NCBI GenBank assembly: GCA_035717365.1
Contig: DASTIS010000055.1
Location: 1 to 9,324 of the forward strand
Length of the DNA: 9,324 bases
Origin: 66-474 sp035717365
Lineage (GTDB): Bacteria > Pseudomonadota > Gammaproteobacteria > Xanthomonadales > Rhodanobacteraceae
Direction of reading: 5' to 3'
Position 1 is the stretch's first letter; each line of letters starts with the position of its first letter. Shown here in pieces: positions 1 to 7,600 of the stretch. The notes under the pieces are model-generated. The model did not search any database, had not been told where the DNA came from, and saw only the letters and a list, made by a program, of their open reading frames with translations. The position numbers and the translations under genes were made by a program.

Positions 1-1302
1 CCGGTCGCCGTCGTTCCAGGCGTACACATCCACGTGCAGCCACGGTACGCTGGCGGGCACGAAATTCTGCAGGTACAGCGCGGCGGTGATCGCGCCGGCG
101 TGGCGGGAGGCGCCGGTGTTGCTGGTGTCGGCAACGCCCGAAACCATCATCGCGCGATACGGCTGCCACAGCGGCAGTCGCCACAATGGATCGTGCTGCG
201 CGGCGCCGGCCGCGAGCACGGCTTCGGCGATCCCGTCGCGGCTGGCGAACAACGCCGGCAGGTCGGGGCCGAGCGCGACCCGCGCCGCGCCGGTAAGGGT
301 CGCGAAGTCGATCAACAGGTCGGGTTTCGCCTCGACCGCGGCGGCCAGCGCGTCGCACAGGATCAGCCGGCCCTCGGCGTCGGTGTTGTCCACTTCCACC
401 GTGATGCCGGCGCGGGTGTGGATCACGTCGCCGGGACGCAACGCGTTGCCGGATACCTCGTTGTCGACGGTCGGGATCACCAGCAGCAGGCGCACCGGCA
501 GCTTGGACGCCATCACCAGTTGCGCCAACGACAAGGCGTGCGCAGCGCCGCCCATGTCCTTCTTCATCCAGCGCATGCCGTCGTGGCTCTTCAAGTCGAG
601 CCCGCCGGTGTCGAAGCACACGCCCTTGCCGACCAGCGCCAACAATGGATGCTTCGGATCGCCCCAGCGCAGTTCGATCACGCGCGGCGCGCGCGCGCTG
701 GCGCGGCCCACCGCGTGCACGGTCGGGAAGCGGGCTTTGAGCAGACCGTCGCCGCTCCACTCGCGGCACTTCGCGCCGTACTGCGCGGCGACTTCACGTA
801 CCGCCGCGCACACCTCGGCCGGGCCGAGGTCCTGGGCCGGGGTGTTGACCAGATCGCGCACCCGCGCGATGGCATCGAGGGTCGGCGTGACTTCATCCAG
901 GACCGCCCGCGGCACCAGCAGGCGCGCGGGTTGCGTGTGCGGCTTGCGGTAGCGCGAAAACCGGTAGCTGCCCAATGCCCAGCCGAGCGCGGCATCTCGC
1001 ACGGACAGCGCATCGCCATCGAGGCGGTAGTCGTCGCCGGGCAGTTGCCAGGGCAGGCTGCCCAGCGCGAACGGCGGCAATCCGGAATCGATCCCGCACA
1101 GCGCACGCGCGCTGTCGCCGCGCGCATCCGGCACCATGCAAATGGCGCCGGCCTGGCCGATGAAGCCGCAGGCTCGGGCCCAGCGCTGCTGGCGCGCCCC
1201 GAGGGTCTTTTCGATTCCGGTCCAGCCTGAGCGTGTCACCGGCGTCAGCGGCAGTGCACGCCGCCCGCGCCGGTCCACGCTCAGGCCGGGCACGCGCCGC
1301 AT
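1..1302 (-). CDS. M17 leucyl aminopeptidase family protein, C-terminus cut by window edge
   Basis: A dimetal aminopeptidase that removes N-terminal amino acids from peptides, expected in the cytoplasm in peptide turnover. Reading the minus strand gives one open frame of 434 codons that exits the left edge. The NTDAEGRL signature is at residues 306-313. All residues matching the bovine enzyme's metal and catalytic set are present at the right spacing: K226 (in VGKG), D231, K238, D249, D308, E310 and R312. The first ~200 residues are the less conserved N-terminal domain. Family members are usually about 450-500 residues, so only a short C-terminal part should be missing. The start is uncertain: ATG at 1302 is the first in frame, and GTG at 1293 or 1278 is possible. 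No strong Shine-Dalgarno decides it, but a G-rich run lies just upstream. It follows the PstS-LysM gene by 22 bases on the same strand, suggesting co-transcription. There is no signal peptide. Confidence 0.9.
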   Translation of the reverse strand, partial: MRRVPGLSVDRRGRRALPLTPVTRSGWTGIEKTLGARQQRWARACGFIGQAGAICMVPDARGDSARALCGIDSGLPPFALGSLPWQLPGDDYRLDGDALSVRDAALGWALGSYRFSRYRKPHTQPARLLVPRAVLDEVTPTLDAIARVRDLVNTPAQDLGPAEVCAAVREVAAQYGAKCREWSGDGLLKARFPTVHAVGRASARAPRVIELRWGDPKHPLLALVGKGVCFDTGGLDLKSHDGMRWMKKDMGGAAHALSLAQLVMASKLPVRLLLVIPTVDNEVSGNALRPGDVIHTRAGITVEVDNTDAEGRLILCDALAAAVEAKPDLLIDFATLTGAARVALGPDLPALFASRDGIAEAVLAAGAAQHDPLWRLPLWQPYRAMMVSGVADTSNTGASRHAGAITAALYLQNFVPASVPWLHVDVYAWNDGDR

Positions 1303-1324
1303 CCCCCGTCCGCACGGATCCGCA

Positions 1325-2581
1325 TCATGGCGAAGACACCTTCAGTTCCTGACCAATCTGCAGTGTATCGCTGTCCAGATGATTCCACTGGCGCAGCTCG
1401 TCGACAGTCACCGACTGGGCCTGTGCGATTTTCGAAAGCGTGTCGCCGCTGACCACCGTGTAGGTTTCCGGCGCCGCCCTGGCCGCGGCGGCCTGCGGCG
1501 AGGGATCGACGCCTGCTGCCTCGGCCAGGGCGATACGTTGCTTGTTGGCTTTGGCGACCTGGTCGGCGGCGACCTGCTGCAACCGCGCGGTGTGGGCCAT
1601 GTCGGGATACAACGCGGCCAGGCGCGCGAACTCGCTGCTGGGCGAATATTCGGGGGCAAGGCCCTCGGCGATCATGCGCGCGGCAATCGTGTTGATGCGG
1701 TCCGACTCGGTCCTGGCGTTCAGCACGACCGCCTTGTCGTACGGCAGCAGGTCGTGGCTGCGCAGGATTTCTTCGGCCTTCGGTCCCTCGAGGAACGACA
1801 GGAGTTTCTGGATCGTGTCGGCCTTGGGGCTGTCGGCCTTCCAGGCCAGGTAAATCTTCATGGGCAGCGGGTAGGTCGCGTTCTCGAGTGTGGCGACGCT
1901 CGGCTTGACGCCTTCGATCGCGACGATCTTGATGCCCTTCTGGCGACGCGCGTGCACCATCGTTGAAACCGCAAGCGCCTTGGTGTCCAGCGATACTTCC
2001 TGTTGCAGCGAATCGATGTTGATGAACAGGCGCGGCACCGCGACCGGATTGTTGCCGTTGCCGAACATCAGCCGGCGAAAACTGAACTGCACGCCATCCA
2101 GCGGCGAAGCCACGCCGTCCAGGTCGATCGGCTCGTCGCGTCCGCCAAGTTTCGACCAGTTCTTGATCCTGCCGTAATAGATGTCGTGCAGTTGCTTCAG
2201 CGTCAGGCTGCTCACCGGGTTGGAATCGTTGACGATCATCACCAGCGCGTCCCACGCGACCGGCGTGAACGTCAGCGCCGCTTCCTGGGTGCGTTTGGGA
2301 TACGCCGGCCGCGCGCTGGCGGCGAGATCGACGGTGCCGGCAATCGCCTGGTCGATGCCGTCGATGGTGTTGAACGGGGTGAACTCGAGATGGCCCTCGC
2401 CGGTCGCGGCGAAAGCCTTGGCCACCCTGGCCACCAAGCCATTGGTACTGACCTGGTCGCCGCGCACGATCAACGCGGGGCTGGACGACTTGTGGTGACG
2501 GGAAGAGGGGGCCGCCGTGGCAGACACGGCGAAGGCGAGCGGAAACGAAGCGAACAGCAGGCTCAGCGAACGGAAGGACAT
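1325..2581 (-). CDS. Secreted PstS-like substrate-binding protein with C-terminal LysM domain
   Basis: 418 residues. Residues 1 to about 24 form a signal peptide (hydrophobic SLLFASFPLAFAV, then an Ala-rich cleavage region near SATAA). Residues ~35-290 resemble the PstS/PBP-like phosphate-binding fold: the segments STNGLVARVAKAF, GTVDLAASARP, VIVNDSNPVSSLTLKQLHDIY and GRIKNWSKLGG follow the family pattern. A linker of ~80 residues rich in Ala follows. Residues ~373-415 are a LysM repeat (YTVVSGDTLSKIAQ ... LRQWNHL ... LQIGQELKV), a module that binds peptidoglycan GlcNAc. I infer a periplasmic protein tethered to the cell wall that binds phosphate or another anion. No pst transporter genes are next to it, so a transport role is not shown. 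The start ATG has no clear Shine-Dalgarno, but it gives a well-formed signal peptide. It lies between the HtrA gene and the aminopeptidase gene on one strand. Confidence 0.85.
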   Translation of the reverse strand: MSFRSLSLLFASFPLAFAVSATAAPSSRHHKSSSPALIVRGDQVSTNGLVARVAKAFAATGEGHLEFTPFNTIDGIDQAIAGTVDLAASARPAYPKRTQEAALTFTPVAWDALVMIVNDSNPVSSLTLKQLHDIYYGRIKNWSKLGGRDEPIDLDGVASPLDGVQFSFRRLMFGNGNNPVAVPRLFINIDSLQQEVSLDTKALAVSTMVHARRQKGIKIVAIEGVKPSVATLENATYPLPMKIYLAWKADSPKADTIQKLLSFLEGPKAEEILRSHDLLPYDKAVVLNARTESDRINTIAARMIAEGLAPEYSPSSEFARLAALYPDMAHTARLQQVAADQVAKANKQRIALAEAAGVDPSPQAAAARAAPETYTVVSGDTLSKIAQAQSVTVDELRQWNHLDSDTLQIGQELKVSSP

Positions 2582-2621
2582 GAACGAATCACCGTGCAGT
2601 GGTCAGGGAAAAGGCCGCTCG

Positions 2622-2652
2622 ATTATGGAGGAACCGGCAGCTCCTGCGACAA
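2622..2652 (-). promoter_or_regulatory. Weak candidate promoter for the PstS-LysM gene
   Basis: On the minus strand a CATAAT hexamer (2622-2627) resembles a -10 box and lies 40 bases before the start codon. A TTGTCG hexamer (2647-2652) could be the -35, but the spacer is 19 bases, longer than the preferred 17. The 236-base gap to the HtrA gene makes a separate promoter plausible. The gap also holds a 6-bp inverted repeat (2770-2775 with 2797-2802) without a T-tract, so I see no intrinsic terminator for the protease gene. Confidence 0.25.
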
Positions 2653-2817
2653 CGCCGTTCACGTTTCATCGTCGAACAACGCCTGAGTACCTGCTTCGTT
2701 GAAGTTCCCGGAAATGGCCCGCCGTATCGCACCGCGGAGCGGTCCGGCCGTTGCCCTGCCGGGGCCGGGCCGGGTTACCACGGCATGCGCAATCCGACCC
2801 GGGACGGAATCCGCAAT

Positions 2818-4209
2818 TCATCGACGCTCCCCGAGCTGGATCTGCAGTAATTGGCCTTGCCGCACCAGCGACAGCCACAGCGTGCGCGGGTGCAGCGCGA
2901 ACACGCGGCGAAGTTGCGCCAGATCGGGGGTCGCCACGTTGTTCACGCCGACCACGAGGTCGCCGGCGTCGAGCCCGTTGCGTGCGGCACGGCTGCCTGG
3001 CGCCACACTCTCGACGGTCACGCCTTGGGCGCCGCTGCCGGATGGCGCATCGGAGAAGGTCGCGCCGGCCAGGCGTGGATCCAGTGACGCGCCTTCGGCC
3101 TGCCCGCTGGCGGCGGTCAGCTTTGCGTCGATCGTGAGTTGCCGGTCGCCGCGATCGACGCCCAACACCAGCGTGCTCCCGATCGTGGCCAGGCCCTGCG
3201 CATTGCGCAGGTCCTGGGCATCGCCCACGGGCTTGCCGTTGACGCTGGTGACGAGGTCGCCGGGCTTGAGGCCCGCCGTGGCGGCAGGCGAACCGGGCGT
3301 CACGTCGGTGATCAGCGCGCCGCGGGTCGCCTTGATGCCGAGCGCCGCGGCGACGCGCGGCGTGAGGTCCTGCGCATGCACCCCCAGGCTGCCGCGTTCG
3401 ACCTTGCCGTGCGCGATCAATTGCTTCATCACCTCGGCCGCGAGATTGGACGGGATCGCGAACCCCAGCCCCGCGCTCGCGCCGGACGGCGAATAGATCA
3501 TCGAATTGATGCCGACCAGTTGGCCCGCGAGGTTGACCAGCGCGCCGCCGGAATTGCCGGGATTGATCGAGGCGTCGGTCTGGATGTAGTTCTGGACGCC
3601 CCGGCGGCGGAGATCCTGGCGCTGCAATCCGGAAATGATGCCCGAGGTCGCCGACTGGCCGAGCCCGAACGGATCGCCGATCGCCACCACGAAATCGCCC
3701 ACCCGCAATTTCGAGGAATCCGCCAGCGGCAGCGCGACGAGGTTCGGCGCGTCGATCTGGATCACCGCGATGTCGGTCTGCGCGTCGGCACCGATGACTT
3801 TCGCCGTGTAGGACTTGCCGTCGGTGAGGGTGACCTTGACCTCGTCGGCGCCCGCGATCACGTGGTTGTTGGTGAGGATGTAGCCCTTGGCCGCGTCCAC
3901 GATCACGCCCGAGCCCAGCGATTGCTGCACCAGCTCGCGCGAGGGCGGCACCACGGGCAGGCCGAAAAACTGACGCATCATCGGATCGCTGAAGAACGGA
4001 TTGACCGCCACCCGCCGGTGGCTGGTCGAGGAGATGTTGACCACCGCGGGCGAAACCCGCGCCAGCATCGGCGCCAGCGACGGCAGGGGTTGTCCGTTCA
4101 CCGCGACCGGCAGGGTTCCGGCGAACGCCGGGGTTGCCGCGACCAGCGCCAGGGTGGCGACGGCGATCAAGGAAAACAGGCTGCGGCGCGCGCGCGACAA
4201 GGGCGACAT
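2818..4209 (-). CDS. htrA: HtrA/DegP-type periplasmic serine endoprotease
   Basis: 463 residues, the usual length for DegP, DegQ or MucD proteins. It degrades misfolded envelope proteins and may act as a chaperone. A signal peptide covers residues 1-30 (Arg-rich start, hydrophobic core, cleavage at TPAFA-G). The trypsin-like protease domain (~45-260) has the full triad: H116 in TNNHVI, D146 in TDIAVI and S220 in GNSGGAL. Two PDZ domains follow, at about residues 265-355 (first carboxylate loop near SLGV) and 375-460; the second is less typical. The start is supported by GAGGAG at 4215-4220, five bases before the ATG. It is divergent to the ribonucleotide reductase gene and upstream of another exported protein on its own strand. 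I cannot tell DegP from DegQ or MucD orthology by eye. Confidence 0.95.
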   Translation of the reverse strand: MSPLSRARRSLFSLIAVATLALVAATPAFAGTLPVAVNGQPLPSLAPMLARVSPAVVNISSTSHRRVAVNPFFSDPMMRQFFGLPVVPPSRELVQQSLGSGVIVDAAKGYILTNNHVIAGADEVKVTLTDGKSYTAKVIGADAQTDIAVIQIDAPNLVALPLADSSKLRVGDFVVAIGDPFGLGQSATSGIISGLQRQDLRRRGVQNYIQTDASINPGNSGGALVNLAGQLVGINSMIYSPSGASAGLGFAIPSNLAAEVMKQLIAHGKVERGSLGVHAQDLTPRVAAALGIKATRGALITDVTPGSPAATAGLKPGDLVTSVNGKPVGDAQDLRNAQGLATIGSTLVLGVDRGDRQLTIDAKLTAASGQAEGASLDPRLAGATFSDAPSGSGAQGVTVESVAPGSRAARNGLDAGDLVVGVNNVATPDLAQLRRVFALHPRTLWLSLVRQGQLLQIQLGERR

Positions 4210-4239
4210 GACGGCTCCTCACAATGACCGAACCCACCC

Positions 4240-4268
4240 ATTATCCAGCAAGGCCGGGTGGCTGTCCG
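4240..4268 (-). promoter_or_regulatory. Likely sigma70 promoter of the HtrA gene
   Basis: On the minus strand CGGACA (4263-4268, four of six matches to TTGACA) and GATAAT (4240-4245, five of six matches to TATAAT) are separated by 17 bases. They lie about 30 bases before the start codon, just upstream of the GAGGAG ribosome-binding site at 4215-4220. No sigmaE-type promoter was recognised. A 7-bp GC-rich stem with a 4-base loop (4278-4295) sits just upstream of the -35. Confidence 0.45.
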
Positions 4269-4377
4269 GTGGCCGCGGCGGCCGGTCCCGGCCGCTCCCG
4301 GGTTCGATCCGGAAATTTCTTGCCCGATCCCCTTTACACACCCGGCAGGTGGGCGTAGGGTTGGATTCCGCTCGCGA

Positions 4378-4424
4378 TCACAATATCTTGTGTTTTGAGT
4401 GGCTGAATGGCCCAAGAGTTGGGT
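4378..4424 (+). promoter_or_regulatory. NrdR-box pair upstream of nrdJa
   Basis: TCACAATATCTTGTGT (4378-4393) matches 15 of 16 positions of the NrdR box ACACWATATNTWGTGT. NrdR is the ATP/dATP-sensing repressor of ribonucleotide reductase genes and normally binds two boxes about 31-32 bases apart. At that distance lies a degenerate partner, GGCCCAAGAGTTGGGT (4409-4424), whose core CCCAA-gag-TTGGG is an inverted repeat on the same face of the helix. The first box is very convincing; the second is an inference from spacing and symmetry. Position upstream of the reductase gene fits repression of dNTP synthesis when dATP is high. Confidence 0.85.
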
Positions 4425-4455
4425 TTCAAGTCAGTTTTCGAGCGGGGGAATCGAT

Positions 4456-4461
4456 TAAAAT
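4456..4461 (+). promoter_or_regulatory. Candidate -10 element for nrdJa
   Basis: TAAAAT in an AT-rich patch (GATTAAAAT) matches five of six positions of the -10 consensus. The -35 is poor: TTTTCG at 4435-4440 gives a 15-base spacer and AGTTTT at 4433-4438 gives 17. If used, the transcript would start near 4468 and carry a leader of about 165 bases. An alternative weak promoter, TTGGAT (4361-4366) with TATCTT (4384-4389) at a 17-base spacing, overlaps the first NrdR box directly, which would fit repression better. Confidence 0.35.
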
Positions 4462-4467
4462 GACTGT

Positions 4468-4633
4468 CTGGCAATCGGGTTCGGCGCCCATCATCGGAAT
4501 CCATCGATGTGGCGCGACCCCCAAGGTTGAATCGGGCTCCTGAGCGCAGCGCCGCAAGGCGCAGCGGCGGGGCATGGTCGTCGGCATCCGGGCACTCACG
4601 AACCCGGTAAACACAAATAAGGAAGCGGAGACA
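4468..4633 (+). other. Long 5' leader of nrdJa with GNRA hairpin
   Basis: The untranslated stretch before the chosen nrdJa start contains a stem-loop at 4546-4565: GCGCC pairs with GGCGC around a GCAA tetraloop, and a further GC/GC pair lies beyond an A-A mismatch. No B12-box or other riboswitch element is recognised, although the enzyme needs adenosylcobalamin. The rest of the divergent region (4210-4633) is accounted for by the HtrA promoter and the NrdR boxes; nothing else coding is seen. Confidence 0.4.
4619..4630 (+). promoter_or_regulatory. Ribosome-binding site deciding the nrdJa start
   Basis: AAGGAAGCGGAG ends three bases before the ATG at 4634, with the AAGGA part about ten bases away. 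The frame also opens at ATG 4574, but that codon lacks a clear Shine-Dalgarno, and the 20 extra residues do not look like the family's N-terminus. Confidence 0.65.
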
Positions 4634-7600
4634 ATGGGTACGGCGCGGGTACAACAGATTGCGCGGGCGGCAACGGAGGTTCCCCTGCAACCGGCATCGC
4701 TGGACATCTGGGACAAGAAATACCGCCTCAAGACCAAGCAGGGCGAACCGGTCGACGCGACCGTGGACGATACCTGGGCGCGGGTCGCGCGCGCGCTGGC
4801 CGACGTCGAGACCACACCGGCGTTGCGCGAACAATGGCACGAACGTTTCCTGTGGGCGCTGCGCCACGGCGCGATTCCCGCCGGCCGCATCACCTCCAAC
4901 GCCGGCGCGCGCGAGCACAAGCCGGCCACCTCCACGATCAACTGCACGGTATCGGGCACCATCACCGACTCGATGGACGACATCCTGGAGAAGGTGCACG
5001 AAGCCGGCCTGACGCTGAAAGCGGGATGTGGAATTGGCTATGAATTCAGTACATTACGTCCGCGCAACGCGTACGTATCCGGCGCAGGCGCGTACACCTC
5101 CGGTCCGCTGTCGTTCATGGACATCTACGACAAGATGTGCTTCACGGTGTCCTCGGCCGGAGGCCGCCGCGGCGCGCAGATGGGTACGTTCGACGTCGCG
5201 CATCCCGACGTCAAGGAATTCATCCGCGCCAAACGCGAGAACGGGCGGCTGCGCCAGTTCAACCTCAGCCTGCTGATCACCGACGGCTTCATGCAGGCGG
5301 TCGAAAACGATCGGGACTGGCCGCTGGTGTTTCCGGTGCACGTCAAGGAAAAGGACGAAGTCGACCTCGCCGACGCCACCCAGGTCGTGTGGCGGGAATG
5401 GCCCAGCCATGGCAACTACCTCGTGCGCGACGACGGCCTGGTCGCGTGCAAGATCTACGGCCACATCCGCGCGCGGCACCTGTGGGACATGATCATGGTT
5501 TCGACGTACGACTACGCCGAACCCGGTTTCATCCTGATCGACCGCGTCAACGAGATGAACAACAACTGGTGGTGCGAACAGATCCGCGCGACCAACCCTT
5601 GCGTGACTGCGGATACCCGCCTTGCCACCCAATACGGGATGGTGCCGATCGGCGAACTGTACGCCGCAGGCAATCCGCTGTCGGTATCGGTCGACCGCCG
5701 ATCAATGGAACTGGATGGCCGCGGCGTGGAAACGCGCACCGCCAAACCGGCCTTCATGACTTCGCGGTGCGCGCCGGTCTATCGCGTTCGGACCGAGGAC
5801 GGCTATGAGATCAAGGCAACCGAATGGCACGACTTCTATCTCGACCGAGGCAAGATCAAACTGCGCGACCTAAACGTTGGCGACCGCATTCTGGTGCAAT
5901 CGGGCAAGGGCCAGTTCGGCCCGCAAGGCAGCGAGGACCTGGGACTGCTGCTCGGGCTGATCACCGGCGACGGACATTTCACCAACCGGGGGAAAGAACA
6001 GCAGGCAGCCGTAGTCACCCTGTGGGGCGAAGATCGCGCGCTCGCCGATCGAGTCGCCATGTACGTCAACTCGCTCATCGCGCACACGGCCCGCACCAGA
6101 GGCCGGCACAGTTACCACGTTTCACCGGTAGCCGTCCCAGAGCGCCGACAGGTATTCATCCGCTCCGTGCTGCTGGCGCGCCTGCTGGAGCATTACGGAT
6201 TCACGGCCGCGACCAAATTGCGCGTGCCCGAAGTGATCTGGCGCGGTTCAGAGGGCTGCGTCAAAGGCTACCTGCGGGCCCTGTTCCAGTGCGATGGCAC
6301 GGTGAACATCTCCAGCGCCAGCCAGAGTTGTTCCATCCGCTTGGCATCCAGTCAGCGCGATCTGCTCAAGGACGTGCAGATGCTGCTGGCCAACTTCGGC
6401 GTGTTCTGCCGCATCCGCAAGCGGCGCGATGTGCGGACCACGAGTCTGCCCGACGGACACGGCGGCAATCGAGACCACGCTTGCCTTGCGCAATACGAGC
6501 TGATCATCGACGGCGAATCGCGTGAGCAGTTCATGGATGAAGTCGGATTTCTGCTGCCCGCCAAGGACGAGCGTTACCAGGCCTGGAAAGTGGACAAGCT
6601 GCTGCGCAAACACCAGCGCTTCGCCTCGCGCATCGAGAGCATCGAATACGTGGGCGAAGAAGCGGTGTTCGACACCACACAATCCGACCACAATGCCGTG
6701 ATTTTTAATGGCTTGGTGACAGGGCAATGCGGAGAGCAGCCTCTCCCGCCCTACGGGTCGTGCCTGCTGGGCTCGGTCAATCTCACCCGCTTCGTACGCG
6801 ATCCGTTCGGGCCGAAGGCGCGTTTCGACATCGACGAATACCGCGAAGTGGTGAAGGTGTTCACGCGGATGCTCGACAACGTGGTCGAGGTCAACGGCCT
6901 GCCGCTCGCCAAGCAGCGCGACGAGATCATGTCCAAGCGCCGCCACGGCATGGGGTTCCTGGGCCTGGGTTCGACACTGGCGATGCTGAAGCTGCGCTAC
7001 GGTTCCCCCGAGGCCGTCGCGTTCGCCGAAGAGGTTTCGCGCGAAATGGCGCTGGCGGGCTGGGAAGTCGCGCTGGAACTCGCGAAGGAGAAGGGCCCGG
7101 CCCCGGTCCTGCAACGGGACTACACCGTCACCGCCGAGATGCTGCGCAAGCGCCCCGAAATGATCGATGACGGCTGGAAGATCGGCGAGACCATCCCGGG
7201 GCGCATGCTGCACGCCAGGTATTCACGCTACATGCAACGGGTTGCCGAAGCCGCGCCCGGGCTGGTCGATCAACTCGCCGAATTCGGTGCGCGATTCACC
7301 CACCACACTTCGATCGCGCCGACCGGCACGATCTCGCTGTCGCTGGCCAACAACGCCTCCAACGGCATCGAGCCCTCGTTTGCGCACAGCTACTCGCGCA
7401 ACGTGATCCGCCCCGGCAGGAAGACCAAGGAGAAGGTCGAGGTGCTGAGCTACGAGTTGCTCGCCTACCGCGCGTTGATCAACGCCAGCGCCCGGCCCGA
7501 TTCCGATGCCGCCGACGAAAAACTTCCGGACTACTTCGTGTCGGCCGACGACATCAGCCCGATGCAGCACGTCGACATGCAGGCGGCGGCGCAAAAGTGG

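Noticed and set aside
34..1230. Long plus-strand open frame opposite the aminopeptidase
   Set aside because: The minus strand encodes a full M17 active site; the plus frame is Arg/Gly/Ala/Gln-rich without motifs, a typical high-GC antisense shadow.
3139..4227. Long plus-strand open frame opposite the HtrA gene, and the 2666-4237 minus frame
   Set aside because: Both overlap the clear serine protease with its catalytic triad; their translations are low-complexity His/Arg/Asp or Arg/Gly shadows.
4294..4313. tRNA T-arm-like sequence (CCGGGTTCGATCCGG)
   Set aside because: The 3' side does not complete a 5-bp T stem, and no acceptor, D or anticodon arms could be found around it on either strand.
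4468..4633. Possible adenosylcobalamin riboswitch before a B12-dependent enzyme gene
   Set aside because: No B12-box or matching architecture was recognised; the only clear structure is one short hairpin.
4574..4633. Upstream ATG giving nrdJa 20 extra residues
   Set aside because: No Shine-Dalgarno before 4574, whereas AAGGAAGCGGAG precedes ATG 4634.
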